From Camellia lanceoleosa (Eukaryota > Streptophyta > Magnoliopsida > Ericales > Theaceae): DNA of 64,000 bases. How positions within the stretch are numbered: position 1 is the stretch's first letter; the number at the start of each line of letters is the position of its first letter. Location: assembly GCA_025200525.1 (NCBI GenBank), contig CM045762.1, forward strand, positions 86,742,717 through 86,806,716. The letters are read 5' to 3'. The notes under the pieces are model-generated. The model ran no database searches and was not told where the DNA came from. It was given only the letters and a program-made list of their open reading frames with translations. Positions 33,601 through 45,725 of this stretch are shown piece by piece. The translations under genes were made by a program, and so were the position numbers.

Positions 33601-34281
33601 GTAAGACGACATTGTTTTTTTTTAATTTTTTTTGCGACAGAAAAATACCGTTGAATTTATTCAAACCATTTTGTGACTATATATATATGATCACTATACT
33701 AGGTTAGAGTTTTCCAAAAACTTTTTTGAGAAAATTATACTTTATTGTTTTCCGTGTTATATTGTTTTTATTGAATTTTTTTAATATTTTAAATAATTTT
33801 TTAAATTTTTAGACACACCTAACATAAATACACCTAAAAAGTAAAAAAAATTGTAAAAAAAATCTTTTAAAAATTCACTAAATACCAAAAATACAATAAT
33901 TCAATATATTTTTTTTGTATTTTTATGTATTTATTAATTTTTAAAAATATATTTTTCACAAATTTTTTATTTTTTAGATACATCTAAGTAAGGTGCATCT
34001 AAAAAAAATATTTAAAATTTTAAAAATATTCACTAAAAAAAAAAAAACACGAAAGTCACTTTTTCGAACGGCAGAAAATGCCGTTGCAAAAAAGCAGAGT
34101 ATTTGCGACAGTAGAAAATACCGTCACAAATACTCTTCTTTTTTGAGACGGCAAATTTATTGTCGCAAATGCTCTGCTTTTTTGAGACGGCAAATGGTGC
34201 CGTCGCAAAAAGTGACTTTTTGAGATGGCAAGGGTGTCGTCGCAAACAGTTCTGTCTTTTAAGCCCACTTTTCTTGTAGTG
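33601..34281. repeat. CACTA right arm and terminus with subterminal motifs
   Basis: AT-rich sequence to about 34060, then five head-to-head pairs such as GACGGCAAATGGTGCCGTC between 34063 and 34255, then GTGGGCTTAAAAG-type sequence and the terminus TTTTCTTGTAGTG at 34269-34281. A further single pair is at about 33633-33655. Confidence 0.75.
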
Positions 34282-34985
34282 ACTTGAAAATGTTTTTCCT
34301 GAGTAGGATGAGCCAAAGCCCAGTAGAGACAATCTATCACAATATATGAATCTTAACAAAGATATAAGTATGATATGCATATACGATGCCCATGATAAAA
34401 TTATTCGTATTGTCACAAGATCGTCATACGCCAAGTTTCATATCTCAAGCCATTTTATCTTAATTCATTTCATGACAATTCGTTTCACCTCAATCCACGA
34501 GTCAAGTCCATTGTTATCTAGGCAACCCAACTGAGGTTACAACTCAGTGGTTCTCTAACCAATACAATCATTACGCAAACACTTCAAATTTGTCATTTTA
34601 TGGAAATTTCATCCTCGGGAATCGACACCTATGTGTACACGCACGGTTTTCTGGACTTTCACCCTGGACAAACAAGACAACTTAATTCAATGGAGTCCAT
34701 CCTCTTTCTTCTCCCAAACGTGGAGTATATCCCGTTTCTCCTCCCAAACATCATACATATACAATGTATTAAAAATAGTCATATTCAATGTCAACCGGTA
34801 AAAGATTAGTTTCAATTCACTTAATACTCATGCAATTTCTACAACAATCATAGTTATCCTCCACCGATAGCCCATAACAAATATTTGTAAACAAATATAC
34901 GATCTCCAAAGCAGATAACTTATCCAAATTTACATAGTTGGGAGGTAACAAGCATCCAACTCCACCATTTATATAAACATCTATC
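34282..34985 (-). repeat. Element B 3' LTR, second fragment
   Basis: It continues the LTR interrupted at 105 and matches about 42902-43612 of the B 5' LTR, for example 'gagtaggatgagccaaagcc' and 'ctccaccatttatataaaca'. It ends at the target CTATC (34981-34985) of the next insertion. Confidence 0.85.
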
Positions 34986-35511
34986 TGTAGACACCCCATT
35001 TTTGACCGTCCTCAAGACTTGGACGTCATCGTTTGAACACTCGATGATCATCCATGCTCGTGTTCGTTTTGAGTTTCTGAAGGTCTCGGCTGTGCGCCTT
35101 GCCTTGGAGCCTCTCAACTTGTCTGTTTTGTGCTTGGTTGTGGACCAAGGGCTTGTGGTTTTGTTTCTGAGAGAAGAGGGTGGCCTTTTGGCCAGCCCTC
35201 CAACCCATCGGCTAGGCCTCCTGCCTATCGGCCATGAACTCTTTTCATCGGCCATTACTGTTGGCTGGTCGGCCATGTTTGTTGGCCGAGGCCTTTTTCT
35301 TTGCTTTTGCAGATATTTCTTTGCCAGCTGTGCTAGCTGGTGAGCACATAATTTATCCTCTATACACGTGTATGGAGGGGTTGCACAAAGCCTCTAGCTT
35401 GTTCAACAAGCTTGAGACTTGGATTTCTATAAGAGGGGAGGTCCCTCTCCCTTTCCAGAGGGTCTGGAAATTTGCATTAGATCAAATATATCCCTCTCTC
35501 AAGAACTCTCT

Positions 35512-35516
35512 CTCTC

Positions 35517-35561
<45 letters not shown>

Positions 35562-35562
35562 T
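35512..35562 (+). repeat. (CT)n microsatellite in the solo LTR leader
   Basis: Uninterrupted TCTCTC run of about 45 bases downstream of the TATA-like box. Confidence 0.85.
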
Positions 35563-38065
35563 GCTTGAAAGTGAGTGTTCTTCACACATTTTGCCTATAA
35601 CCTCTTGGCCAAACCTCTTGACCTTGGAGCGGAGATTCCATAGGACTTGTTTTAGTATCCTAAGGTTGGTTTTGGCTCAGAAAAGCTGCTGGTTTTGTTG
35701 TTCTTCAAGGGTGAGTCCCATATCCTCTTTTAAGCTTTGTTTTGCTTGAGTGCTTAGCCATCTTTGCATGCTTCTTTTGGCTTAGCTTTCAACTATAAAA
35801 AGCTTCATTTTCAAGTGTTTGAAATGTTTGTTTAAGGCCTCTTTGGTGTTGGGGGTGGTCTACCCCCTTTTGTGCCTTATTTTGCATTGTTTTGTATCAT
35901 CTCTTTAGGCCTTTGAGATCACCTTCTCTTGGCCTTTTAACCACTGAATTCCAGAGGAATTTCAATGGTGGAAAATGTGTTTTGAGGCTCTAAATAGGTG
36001 GGGGTGGTGCCCCCCTTTTGTATCTTGTTTGCTTGTGTTGATGGCTCATCAAAGTAGCATGTTTTTCTACCTCCTTGAGGCTCTATCTTAGCATGTTTTA
36101 GGCCTCATTTTAACATGATAAAACTCTATTTTGGCTTTGTTTAGTTCCCTCATGCATGCTTTTTACACTTGTAGTGTAATCTTGCCATTTAGCTTTGTGT
36201 GCTCAATGCTTTGATCCCTCATGCTAGCCTATTTTGGTTCTATCTCAGCAAGGTTTTGGTCTTGTTTTGGCATGCCTTAGCTTTGTTTTGGGTGGTCTTG
36301 ATCATTTGGACCTTGCTTTGTATAGCCATAGTTCAATCTTGCCCACTAGCTTTGTGTTTTGAGTTCACTAGCATACATTGCTTGGGCTATTTGCATGATC
36401 TAGCATCATTGATATATGATTTCAGAGCATGTTTCATTGTCATACACTCACATGTGTTACTCTTTCAATGCTTTTGGAAAGTTATGCTTTATGCCTTAAA
36501 CATGAGCCAATATGTATGCAATCTTGCCTAAGCTTTTAGGATGTCATTTCAGTGTGTTTTTGGTGTTATTTTACCATGATACAACTCTGTTTTTGGTTGG
36601 TTAGAGCATCCTTCATTTGCTTCTTACACTTGTAGTGTAACCATGCTCATTGCCTCTTGCATGCTTGGTATTTTGGCTTACCATGCTAGCTTGTTTTAGC
36701 TTCATTCCATGCATGTTTTGGCATTGTTTTGACCTGCCTTGGGACTGTTTTGAGTCATCTTGGCCCTTTGGGGCTTGCTTGATATGGCTATGGTGCAAGT
36801 ACCTTTGCTAGTCTTAAGCTTTGAGCCTCCTAGCATGCCTCATTTGTGGTAGTTGCATGTTTTAGCATCATTTGGAATGATATTTCAGAGCATATAGTGT
36901 TGTCACATTTCCATGTTTTTCACTCTTTAAGTGCTTTTAAGAGTTGACCCTTATGCCTAGTTGATGAGCCATTACATGAGCATGTGTTCTTGGCCCTTTT
37001 GTGCCTAAGTTTTGGTGTGTTAGCCACTGTTTTGGACCCTCTTAGGTCTGTCCATATGTGGTTTAAGTCCATTGAGCATTGTGTTGCATGCCTCTTGAAC
37101 GATGCTCTTTACTTGCTTTGATGCTTTAGCCTTCAAACATGCCATGCATGCATTATTCATATGATAGAATCTTGTGCATGCCATTAGCATTGGTAGATAG
37201 CATGTTGTTTGGATGTGTTGCATTGCATTGTGTCTAGGATGTTGTTGCATTGCATTGCATTGCGTTTGGATTAGACGTTAATCCAAACGCGAGGAACAAG
37301 GGACGTTTCATACTCAAAGTGATGAAACGTGCCTCATTCCTCAGGTCACCAACACCTTTGATCATGCATGATAAGGTGGAGGTTCATCAAGTCCTATGTG
37401 TTATTTGTGCATTCATCAACATTGTGCAAGCTTGCCCCTTTGGCCATTATGCAATGAGATGTGTGATTAGTGGCTCGAGAGCCGAGCACTATACTCCTTT
37501 GAGCTTGAGATATGATAAGGAGTGTAGTTGCACACACATTTCCTTGCGAATACACTGCCATGCCTCTGTTTATGCTCTGTTGCAGCGAAAGAAAAAATTG
37601 CAGGAAGCAGTGGTCGACCGGCCATCAAAGCTGCCGACCGGCCACCAAGGCTATCGACTGGCCATCAGAATTGGCCGATAGCTATCCCTCTTGGCCGACC
37701 ACCCCTCAGCATGTTCTTAAGGTGGATCAGAAGCATCTTGGAAGTTGGCACAATTTTCAGAAGTTCAAAAGAATGCAAACAGAGGCATCACGAGGCACGG
37801 TAGTGGATTTCCGAGCGAAGCCGACCGAACATGCATCTCTTCCTTGCCCATGAGGCCATTTCATTACTTATGATTAGTTCGTGTAAACTAGTCATTTGAT
37901 TTGTTTTGTAATATTCTAATTAGCCTAGCATAGTTATTTGTTTCAATTTGGGTTGTAATACTTAATTAGCTATAGTTAATTAGTTTACTTATAATAAGTA
38001 GCTTAGCGTAGATTAGCTTAGCTTATTTTTCGGACCCTCCGTTGAGAGGGCAACTGTTGTAATAA

Positions 38066-38066
38066 G

Positions 38067-38117
<51 letters not shown>
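38066..38117 (+). repeat. (TG)n microsatellite in the solo LTR
   Basis: About 50 bases of TG repeats with one TTTG interruption; the homologous site in element C's LTRs has only a short TG run (12988 and 27729). Confidence 0.9.
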
Positions 38118-39235
38118 TGAATGTCTTCCAACCCCACGTCTTTCTTCCTTTTATTTACCAGCTTTTGATGGTTAGTTTAAGGCATGTTTCAATTAACATA
38201 CTTATGCTTTGCATGCGTGCATCATTCATCTGTCTTCCATGTACCAGGCTCAACGCATCATACAAACTGCATTGTATTTTAATACGCTTCCTTGAATACG
38301 TGTTTCAAAGTATGTTATTGAGTGTTGCATTCATATGCCATTCTAGATAGCCGAACCTATTTTAGTTGCATTTTGCATGTGTTGCATTAGACATCTTGTA
38401 TAATTAGGATCATGCATTGATTTCTAATTATTTTTTTGTTTTGGCTCAGAGTACTAGGTAAGCTTTTACACTTTAGCATACTGCATGAGGTGTGTATGTT
38501 GCCATGTATAGCATGCTTGCCATGAGGCTATGTGCTTAACTGCTATAACTGCATGAATGCTTGTGGATGAAGGCTTCATTGCTTGAATTGAAACAATTCA
38601 TCAAAATGTGAGTTTTAAGCCCACTCCACGGAGTGGCAAATCATGTTGTTTTAAGCCCACTTGAGGGTGGTAAATCCGCATTTTAGCCTACTTGCGAGTA
38701 GCACTTCCAAATCATTTAAAAAAAAAACTAGCATGAGATGTTTTGTTCCAAATTGAGTGATTTAGTCTATACTTATATGCTGTGCGCATCACATAGTAAG
38801 TTAGCTTAATAACTGGAACAAGAACACATGTGTTTATAAAACAACATATCATGTTAGTAGAGGCCGATCTTTGATCGGGCGAGCGGGGGTGCTCATTTCA
38901 GGACCTTCCCCTCTCGTACTCAAGTTCCTGAGCCGAAGCAACTTTGGTGATGACGGACACGTGGCCTTTGGCATGAGTCAGGGTTTCCTAAATTTCCCAA
39001 AACAAAATATTTAGGTGGCGACTCTAAAATCTGGCAAAGTAGTCCATGTTTGGTGCTTTTTTATTAAAATCAATTTTCCAAAACGATTTGCCGGATTTGG
39101 ACTCTTTTGTAATTTATTAGTTTTACATTGCACTTTGTGAGATTAGATTCAGAACCATGACAGGAGTCCGAACTGTAGTAGCTATGAACTACAATTCGCG
39201 CCCTCACGCGCGGAGAGAGTTCGGGGCGGTGTACA

Positions 39236-39511
39236 CTATCCAATTTCACATTTCCAATACTAATTATAATTATTTATACAAAATAATAAATTGAGACATT
39301 TTAGGGCAAAACTCTCATTTACTTCCAAATCCAATCCTTGTGTAAAAATCAACAAATTTAACACAAAACATCCTCACATCTACATCCACAACCATTTTCA
39401 ATATCTTCATTTGAAAATCCCTCTTTTGATTTAAACTGAAACCCTAGGTTTGTTCAAAATTCTCCACATCCCAACATTACTTACAAATCAACAAATAACT
39501 AAGTTAAAAAT
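39236..39511 (-). repeat. Element B 3' LTR, third fragment
   Basis: It continues the B LTR after the solo LTR, matching about 43612-43880, and ends at the TSD AAAAT (39507-39511). Confidence 0.85.
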
Positions 39512-41527
39512 TGTCACGCCCCCAAATTAAATACAATAAATCCCACTCATAAGCAGAAAAATAATAGAAGCAGTGTACTTTCATTCATTAGAGTTCCTAT
39601 ACAAAAGATAACACATGCGATATACATTCACAAACTGTTCATCTTGAATTTACAGCATGTGTTACAATAATAAAAGAACTAAAAGCCAAGCAGATATTCT
39701 GCGTGCCCTAAAGGCTTACATCTTTTCGAGTCACTGTTTGGTTACAACAAAAATGAGACTAGATTAATACAAATAAAGCCCTAAGCTTGTACAAAAGTTA
39801 AATAAAAAACAAACAAAAGAGAGAGCTTTCAGCTCCAAAGTCCTCCCAAACTAAGTTCTTAGTGGAGGCATATCATTAACACCTGAAAATGATTTTTTTC
39901 CAAATAAGGTGAGCCAAAGCTTAGTAGAAACAACCTAACATCATATATGAATTTTTAACAAAGATATGAGTATGAAGTGCATATACAAGGCTAATAATTT
40001 GATATCATTTACAACTTTTAACAAACCATGCTATACCAAGCTTCCATATTTCAAATCTTGTTATCTCAATTTTCTTATTCTCAATTCCTTTTATCTCACT
40101 TCACAAGTCAAGTTCATTTAATTAAATCAGCCAAACAAAGAATACACCCCAGTGGGTCTCAAATCAAAATAAGTGTCATACAAACACATCCACTCGCCAT
40201 TTTACGAAAATTTCGTTCGCGGGAATTGGCACCCATGTATACACGCGGTTTCTGGACTTTCACCCTGGACAAACATGCCAACTTAATTTAATGGAGTCCA
40301 TCTCATTTCTCCTTCTAAACATCATACATATACAATTTATTAAACATAGTCATATTGAAATACAACTATAAAGTGATTAGTTCCAATTCACTTAATCCTC
40401 ATGCAATTTCTACAATAATCATAGTTATCCTTCACTAATTGCCCAATACAGATATTTCTAAATAGATATACAATCTCTTAAACAGATAAATTATTCAAAT
40501 GTCTATAGGTGAGAGGTAATACATACCTAACTCCGCAATTCATATATATATCCATCCAATTTCATATTTCCAATGCCAATTTCACATTTCCAATGCCAAT
40601 TTCACATATTCACACAAAATAACTATTTGAAACATTTTAGGTCATAACTCTCATTTCTCCCAAAATCCTCTTCAAGAGTCAAAATTCACAAATCTAACAC
40701 ATTCTCTCCTCATATCTATACCCATAACCACTTTCTATACCTTCATTTCAAAACCCCTCTTTAGATTTTAAACCAAAACCCTAGGTTTGTCTAAAATCTT
40801 CCCAAATAACCAAGTCAAAATCATATGAGGGTGTAGAAAGTCCCTACCTCAAGTGTAGAAGCCCAAAAGAGCAATGGAGAAACTTAAAAAATGTCAACAC
40901 AAAACTCTATTCGGATATAAATGTAGCCCTAGAGATGCTCCACATTTTTATCAAAGAGAGTAGGGTAGAGAGACCCTTAGATCCTAGTATATTTGTAGAG
41001 AGAAGGTGGTTTTAGAGAGAGAGAGAGAGAGAGAGAGAGTCGATCTAGGGTTTTTGAGGAAAAAGATATCAAAAAGTGCCGTAAAAAGAAGCTGTTGTGA
41101 ATCGATATATGCGATGCTCGCTCGAGCGCAAGAGTTGTCGCTCGAGCGACCAGACACAATAAGTTGCCTGGCTCAAGCGCAAAAAGCCTCACTCGAGCGC
41201 AGAATACACACTTATAGAAGTTTTGCAGATAGAGACTGTCGCTCGAGCGCAAGAAGTCTCGCTCGAGGAAAGAACACTACCTTTCTAGATTTTGGCAAGC
41301 CTGTAAAAGTACTGGAAGTTCTCAAAGCTCGCTCAAGCGAAGATGCCAAAACTTTGACAACAACAATTTGAACCAACTAGCAACCAACTTGTTCCAAACA
41401 CACTCAAGACGCTCCAACACTCAAACTCAATGAGAAATGAGGGAAAATAAGACATGCATAGTGATACGAAATCAAGAAACCGAGTCCAAAATACAACAGG
41501 GGTCGGGTCAAAACTAGAGTCGCTATA
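39512..41527 (-). mobile_element. Solo LTR of the B family, nested in B's own 3' LTR
   Basis: On the plus strand it runs from TGTCACGCCCCC to TCGCTATA, flanked by a perfect TSD AAAAT (39507-39511 and 41528-41532). It is about 2016 bp and oriented like B. It contains the GCTCGAGCG-type cluster (41115-41345) and a TATA-like 'ttttga.atc' region. This copy fixes the family's true ends: TATAGCGA at one end and GGGCGTGACA at the other. Confidence 0.9.
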
Positions 41528-41947
41528 AAAATCATAGGAGAGTGTAGAAAGTCCCCACCTCAAATTTAGAAGACGAGCAAAGCAAGTAGAAAACTTCAAA
41601 GACGCCGAAACCGACTTTTGTTCAACTCAAAATGGAGCTCTTGAGATGCTCTACCTTTTTCCCAAAAACACTGGGGTAGAGATACCAACAGATCTAGGTG
41701 AAAATATAGAGAGAATGTGAGTTTTAGAGAGAGAAACTCTAGATCTAGGGTTTTGAAGTGTTTTAGAGAGAGAAAGAGCTGAAAAAGTGATGTAAAAAGT
41801 GGCTGTTACGAACTAAAATACGCTTAGTCTGCTCAAGCGCAATAAGTGATGCTCGAGCGTTAGACATAATAAATTGTTTTGCTCGAGCGCAAGAAGTGAC
41901 GGTCAAGCGCAAAATGTGCACTCCCAGTAGTTTTGCAGACAACAGAC
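41528..41947 (-). repeat. Element B 3' LTR, fourth fragment, truncated
   Basis: It matches about 43880-44283 of the B 5' LTR, including part of the palindrome cluster, and then stops within 'gcagacaacagac'. The remaining 345 or so bases of the LTR's U3 end, up to TCGCTATA, are missing and gag-derived sequence follows directly. Confidence 0.85.
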
Positions 41948-42127
41948 TAATGCTTCGGCCATTTCGCGGGCCAAGACGCCCATGGCCTGTTGACCAACTG
42001 GTTCAGCCATATTGGCCTGACCAACCCCTTCTTCTTGTGCCGATATCTCATCCAATAAAGACACTTCATGCCTCCTAGGCCTACCACAGCTACCACGGCT
42101 ACCACCACCACGTCCATATCCTAACAT
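41948..42127 (-). pseudogene. gag: Element B gag, N-terminal stub
   Basis: On the minus strand an ATG at 42127 opens a frame reading MLGYGRGGGSRGSCGRPRRH, then DEISAQEEGVGQANMAEPVG, then MGVLAREMAEAL. It aligns with element A's gag start (MSGRGRGGRQGRPRR, GQANVAEPTGQQAMGALAREMA). After about 60 codons it joins LTR sequence at 41947/41948. This is the edge of a deletion that removed the rest of gag, all of pol, and the beginning of the 3' LTR. Unlike element A, the surviving piece has no internal stop. Confidence 0.85.
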
Positions 42128-42530
42128 CCTAATGAAGGTAAAAGAAAAGATTAACACATTTGCAAATGTGCCGAAGCTAATTCACTCACGTCCTAATGTG
42201 GTGGACAACAATAATTCACTCCACATAAACACATGGTCACATAAACACATACAAATTTCATTCTTGGATAATGACCATCCCGCGGCATTGCCAGATTTCT
42301 GGTTAGAAATAGCAGTGATCAAGTGCTCTTTGAACAAGACTTCTAGAAACTCGTAGACCTAATCAATATCTTAAGAATTAAATCTCATACCCATATAATC
42401 ACATAAGCATGTTATCATGTAAGCATATCATATATACTAATGTCTCTATCAAGCGAGACAAACCCATTGTGGTGCTAACCACTTCCTACAAACCCAAAGT
42501 ATTCAAACTCGGTATGCTCTGATACCAAGT
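42128..42530 (-). other. Element B leader and primer-binding site
   Basis: Minus-strand leader between the 5' LTR and gag. TGGTATCAGAGC, an exact initiator tRNA-Met-type PBS, occupies 42527-42516. The downstream leader ('aatactttggg', 'cacaatgggtttgtctcgctt') is shared with element A at about 7110-7160. Confidence 0.85.
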
Positions 42531-44630
42531 TGTAATGCCCCCAAAATAATTATAATAAACTAACTCCACACACTAATATAATGTGATATAAATAAAATAA
42601 GAAGCTTTCATTAATCAAAGTTCATATACAAAAGGTGACACATACGATATACATTCATAAATCGTTCATCCTGAATCTACAGCATATGTTACAAGAGGTA
42701 ATAAGAAATGAAAGCCAAACAGATATTCATATGCCCTAATGGCTTACATCTTTTCAAGACCGTGCTTGGTTACAGCAAAATGAGTCATAAGGTCAATACA
42801 AATAAAGCCCTAGGCTTGTGAAGAGTAAATACAAAATAAGCGAGAATTGAGCCTTCAGCTTCACAGTCCTACCAAGCTAAGTCCTTGGGAAAGGCATATC
42901 ACCAGCACCTGAAAATGTTTTTCTGAAGTAGGGTGAGCCAAAGCCTAGTAGAGACAATCTATCACAATATATGAATCTTAACAAAGATATAAGTATGATA
43001 TGCATATAAAATGCCCATGATAAAATCATTCGTATTGTCACAAAATCGTCATAAGCCAAGTTTCATATCTCAAGCCATTTTATCTGCATTCATTTCATGA
43101 AAATTCATTTCACCTCAATCCATGAGTCAAGTCCATTGTTATCTAGGCAACCCAACTGAGGCTACAACTCAGTAATTATCTAACCAATACAATCATTATA
43201 CAAACACTTCAAATTTGCCATTTTACGAAAATTTCATCCGCGGGAATCGGCACCCATGTATATGCGCGGGTTTTCAGGACTTTCACCCTAGATACACAGG
43301 TCAACTTAATTCAATAGAGTCCATCCACTTTCTTCTCCGAAACATAGAGTATATCCCCTTTCTCCTCCCAAACATCATATATATACAATGTATTAGACAA
43401 AGTCATATGCAATGACAATCGATACAAGATTAGTTTCAATTCACCTAATCCTCATGCAATTTCTACAATAATCATAGTTATCCTCCACCGATAGCCCAAA
43501 ACAGATAATTCTAAACAGATATACAATCTCCAAAACAGAAAAACTATCAAAATTTCCATAAGTGAGAGGTAACAAGCATCCAACTCCACCATTTATATAA
43601 ACATCTATCCAAGTTCACATTTCCAATATGAATTACAATTATTTATACAAAATAATAAATTAAGACATTTTAGGGCAAAACTCCCATTTACTTCCAAATC
43701 CAATCCTTGTGTAAAACTCAACAAATTTGACGCAACACATCCTCATATATACACCCACAACCATTTTCAATACCTTTATTTGAAAATTCCTCTTTTGATT
43801 TTAAACTAAAGCCCTAGGTTTGTTCAAAATTCTCCACATCCCAACATTATTTACAAATCAATAAATACTTAAGTTAAAAATCGTAGGAGAGTGTAGAATA
43901 TCCATACCTCAAAGTTAGAAGACGAGCAAAGCAAGGAGAAAACTTCGAAAACACCGAAACTGACTTTTGTTTGAATCAAAAGAGAGCACTTGAGAAGCTT
44001 TACCTTTTCCCCAAAGACACTAGGGTAGAGAAACCAACGGATCTAGGTAAAACTGTAGACAGAAGTTGAGTTTTAGAGAGAGAAACTCTAGATCTAGGGT
44101 TTTGAAATGTTTTAGAGAGAGAAAGAGATAAAAAAAAAGTGATATAAAAAGTGGTTGTTACAAATTGAAATGCGCATAGTCCACTCGAGCGCAAGAAGTG
44201 ACGCTCGAACGTCAAACACAATAAGTTGTCCTGCTTGAGCGCATAATGCACACTCCTAGTAGTTTTGCAGACAACAGACAAACACTCGAGCGCAAAAAGG
44301 GTCGCTCGGGCGCAGAAAGAACCGCTCGAGTGCAGAAAGAACCGCTCGAGTGTAGAAAACACCTTCCTAGTAGTTTTGCAGACCTAAAAAAGTATTGAGA
44401 GTTCATAAATTCCGCTCGAGCGCAAGAAGTGCTGCTCGAGCGGAGGAACAAAATTTTGGGCAACAAGAGATTTGAAAACTAAATAACCAACCTGTTCCAA
44501 ACACAACAACTACAATCTAATAGCCAAATTTAAAGAAGTACAAGGAAAGTAAGATATGAATAACAATATGAAACCATGAAACCCGAGTCCGAGATACAAC
44601 AAGAGTCGGGTCAAAACCGAAATCGCTATA
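42531..44630 (-). repeat. Element B 5' LTR, full length
   Basis: About 2100 bp. On the minus strand it starts TATAGCGATTTCGG and ends GGGGCATTACA. The U3 has GCTCGAGCG-type palindromes (44165-44440) followed by TTTTTATATCAC (about 44144-44155), the likely TATA box. The next five bases on the plus strand, CATCT, would be one half of B's TSD; the other half is outside the window. Confidence 0.88.
44165..44440 (-). promoter_or_regulatory. Element B LTR palindrome cluster and TATA box
   Basis: About ten GCTCGAGCG(C/G) variants in 280 bases, the same core as element A but with different spacers, placed just upstream (minus strand) of TTTTTATATCAC. Function is inferred from the shared placement. 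Confidence 0.5.
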
Positions 44631-44632
44631 CA

Positions 44633-45064
44633 TCTTCCTCGTTTTTTCTTTTTATTTTTTTATTTTTTCCCGTTTTTATTTTTCTCTCTATTTGTTTATT
44701 TTTTTTATATTCTCCTTTTTGTTCAATATATTTTACACATATTTTCATACAATGTATGTATGCCCATAATACACTAGGACATTACGGGCATACATTCAAT
44801 TTCCATATAATTATATAAGCAAAAGCAATATTGTATGTATGCCCGTGAAAAGTGTATATATGCCAGACACATCTATTTATCTAGTTATATATTATACAAG
44901 TAAAAGTGAGTTTTTGTGAAGAGTTTTGTGAGAACTCCAAAATTTTATAATAAATTTGTGATTTTATGAAATTAAAAAATAAATTTAAATAGTGTTAGGA
45001 TTATAATTATATTCTAATCCTAAACATTATTTAGATCGTGCCTTCAGGAACGAGCATATGCTAG
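44633..45064 (+). mobile_element. Helitron-like repeat, copy 1
   Basis: A 432-base unit matching 45272-45703. It ends CTAG before T, with a small hairpin (CGTGCC-TTCA-GGAACG, 45037-45052) 8 bases upstream, the layout of Helitron 3' ends. The left end starts TC after A, but it coincides with the element B boundary, so the true 5' end could lie left of the window. No Rep/helicase is present. Confidence 0.45.
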
Positions 45065-45271
45065 TATTTTAATAAAGCATGACTGTTTTTGAATCTTCAA
45101 CATTTTTTTTGTCCTACTAGGATATTTGGATGGCTCAGATCTGTTCAAATAATAAAACAATGGCTGAGATATATTTTCCAAAAAATGTCAACATATACAT
45201 TTTCTACTTTCTGGCTTTTCTCTCTTACTTTTTCCTTTTCTCACTCATCTTTCCATGATCTCATGATCCCA

Positions 45272-45703
45272 CCTTCCTCCATTTTTTCTTTTTAATTTTT
45301 TATTTTCTCCCGTTTTTATTTTTCTCTTGATTTGTTTATTTTTTTTTATTTTCTCCTTTTTATTCGATATATTTTACACATATTTCCATATAATGTATGT
45401 ATGCCTGTAATACACTAGGACATTACAAGCATACATATAATTTCCATATAATTATATAAGCAAAAGGAATATTGTAGTATGCCCATGAAAATTGTATGTA
45501 TGCCAAACACATCTATCTATCTAGCTATTTATTATATAAGCAAAAGCAAGTTTTCGTGAGAAGTTTTGTGAGAACTCCAAAATTTTATAATAAAATTTTG
45601 ATTTTATGAAATTAAAAAATAAATTTAAATAGTGTTAGGGTTACATTTATATTCTAATCCTAACATTATTTACATCGTGCCTTCAAGCATGGGCGTACGC
45701 TAG
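45272..45703 (+). mobile_element. Helitron-like repeat, copy 2
   Basis: Same family and orientation as 44633-45064, the same length over the aligned part, ending CTAG before T with the hairpin CGTGC-CTTCAA-GCATG at 45676-45691. The two are separated by 207 unrelated bases. An (AT)n run follows at 45705-45725. Confidence 0.45.
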
Positions 45704-45725
45704 TATATATATATATATATATATA

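Larger units (their letters stand above)
106..34281. mobile_element. CACTA (En/Spm-type) DNA transposon, non-autonomous, carrying nested insertions
   Basis: The left end reads CACTACTAAAA and the right end, in reverse complement, reads CACTACAAGAAAA, the terminal repeats of plant CACTA elements. The flanks are ACC (103-105) and ACT (34282-34284), a 3-bp TSD with one mismatch. The uninterrupted paralogue at about 42890-42905 reads accagcacc-tgaaaatg across the same point, which supports an insertion. Both ends carry many copies of a TTTTGCGACGGCA subterminal motif in both orientations. Without gypsy element A (4862-33155) it is about 5.9 kb. No transposase was seen. The cargo is an MSH4 exon and a GH9 exon fragment, both on the minus strand. 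Confidence 0.8.
34986..39235 (+). mobile_element. Solo LTR, C-related subfamily (4.25 kb)
   Basis: It begins TGTAGACACCCC, ends GGGGCGGTGTACA, and is flanked by a perfect TSD CTATC (34981-34985 and 39236-39240). The intact B LTR reads straight through this point near 43611. It is similar along its length to element C's LTR, including the TATA region CTATAAGAGG (near 35432), GCCGACCGGCC-type clusters (35205-35295, 37610-37705), the (TG)n tract, and TGGCGACTCT near 39016. There is no internal region, so it probably arose by LTR-LTR recombination. Confidence 0.9.

Noticed and set aside
33143..33612. Ser/Leu-rich frames of 109 and 153 codons on the minus strand
   Set aside because: They come from the (GA)n tract read as CT repeats; composition alone explains them.
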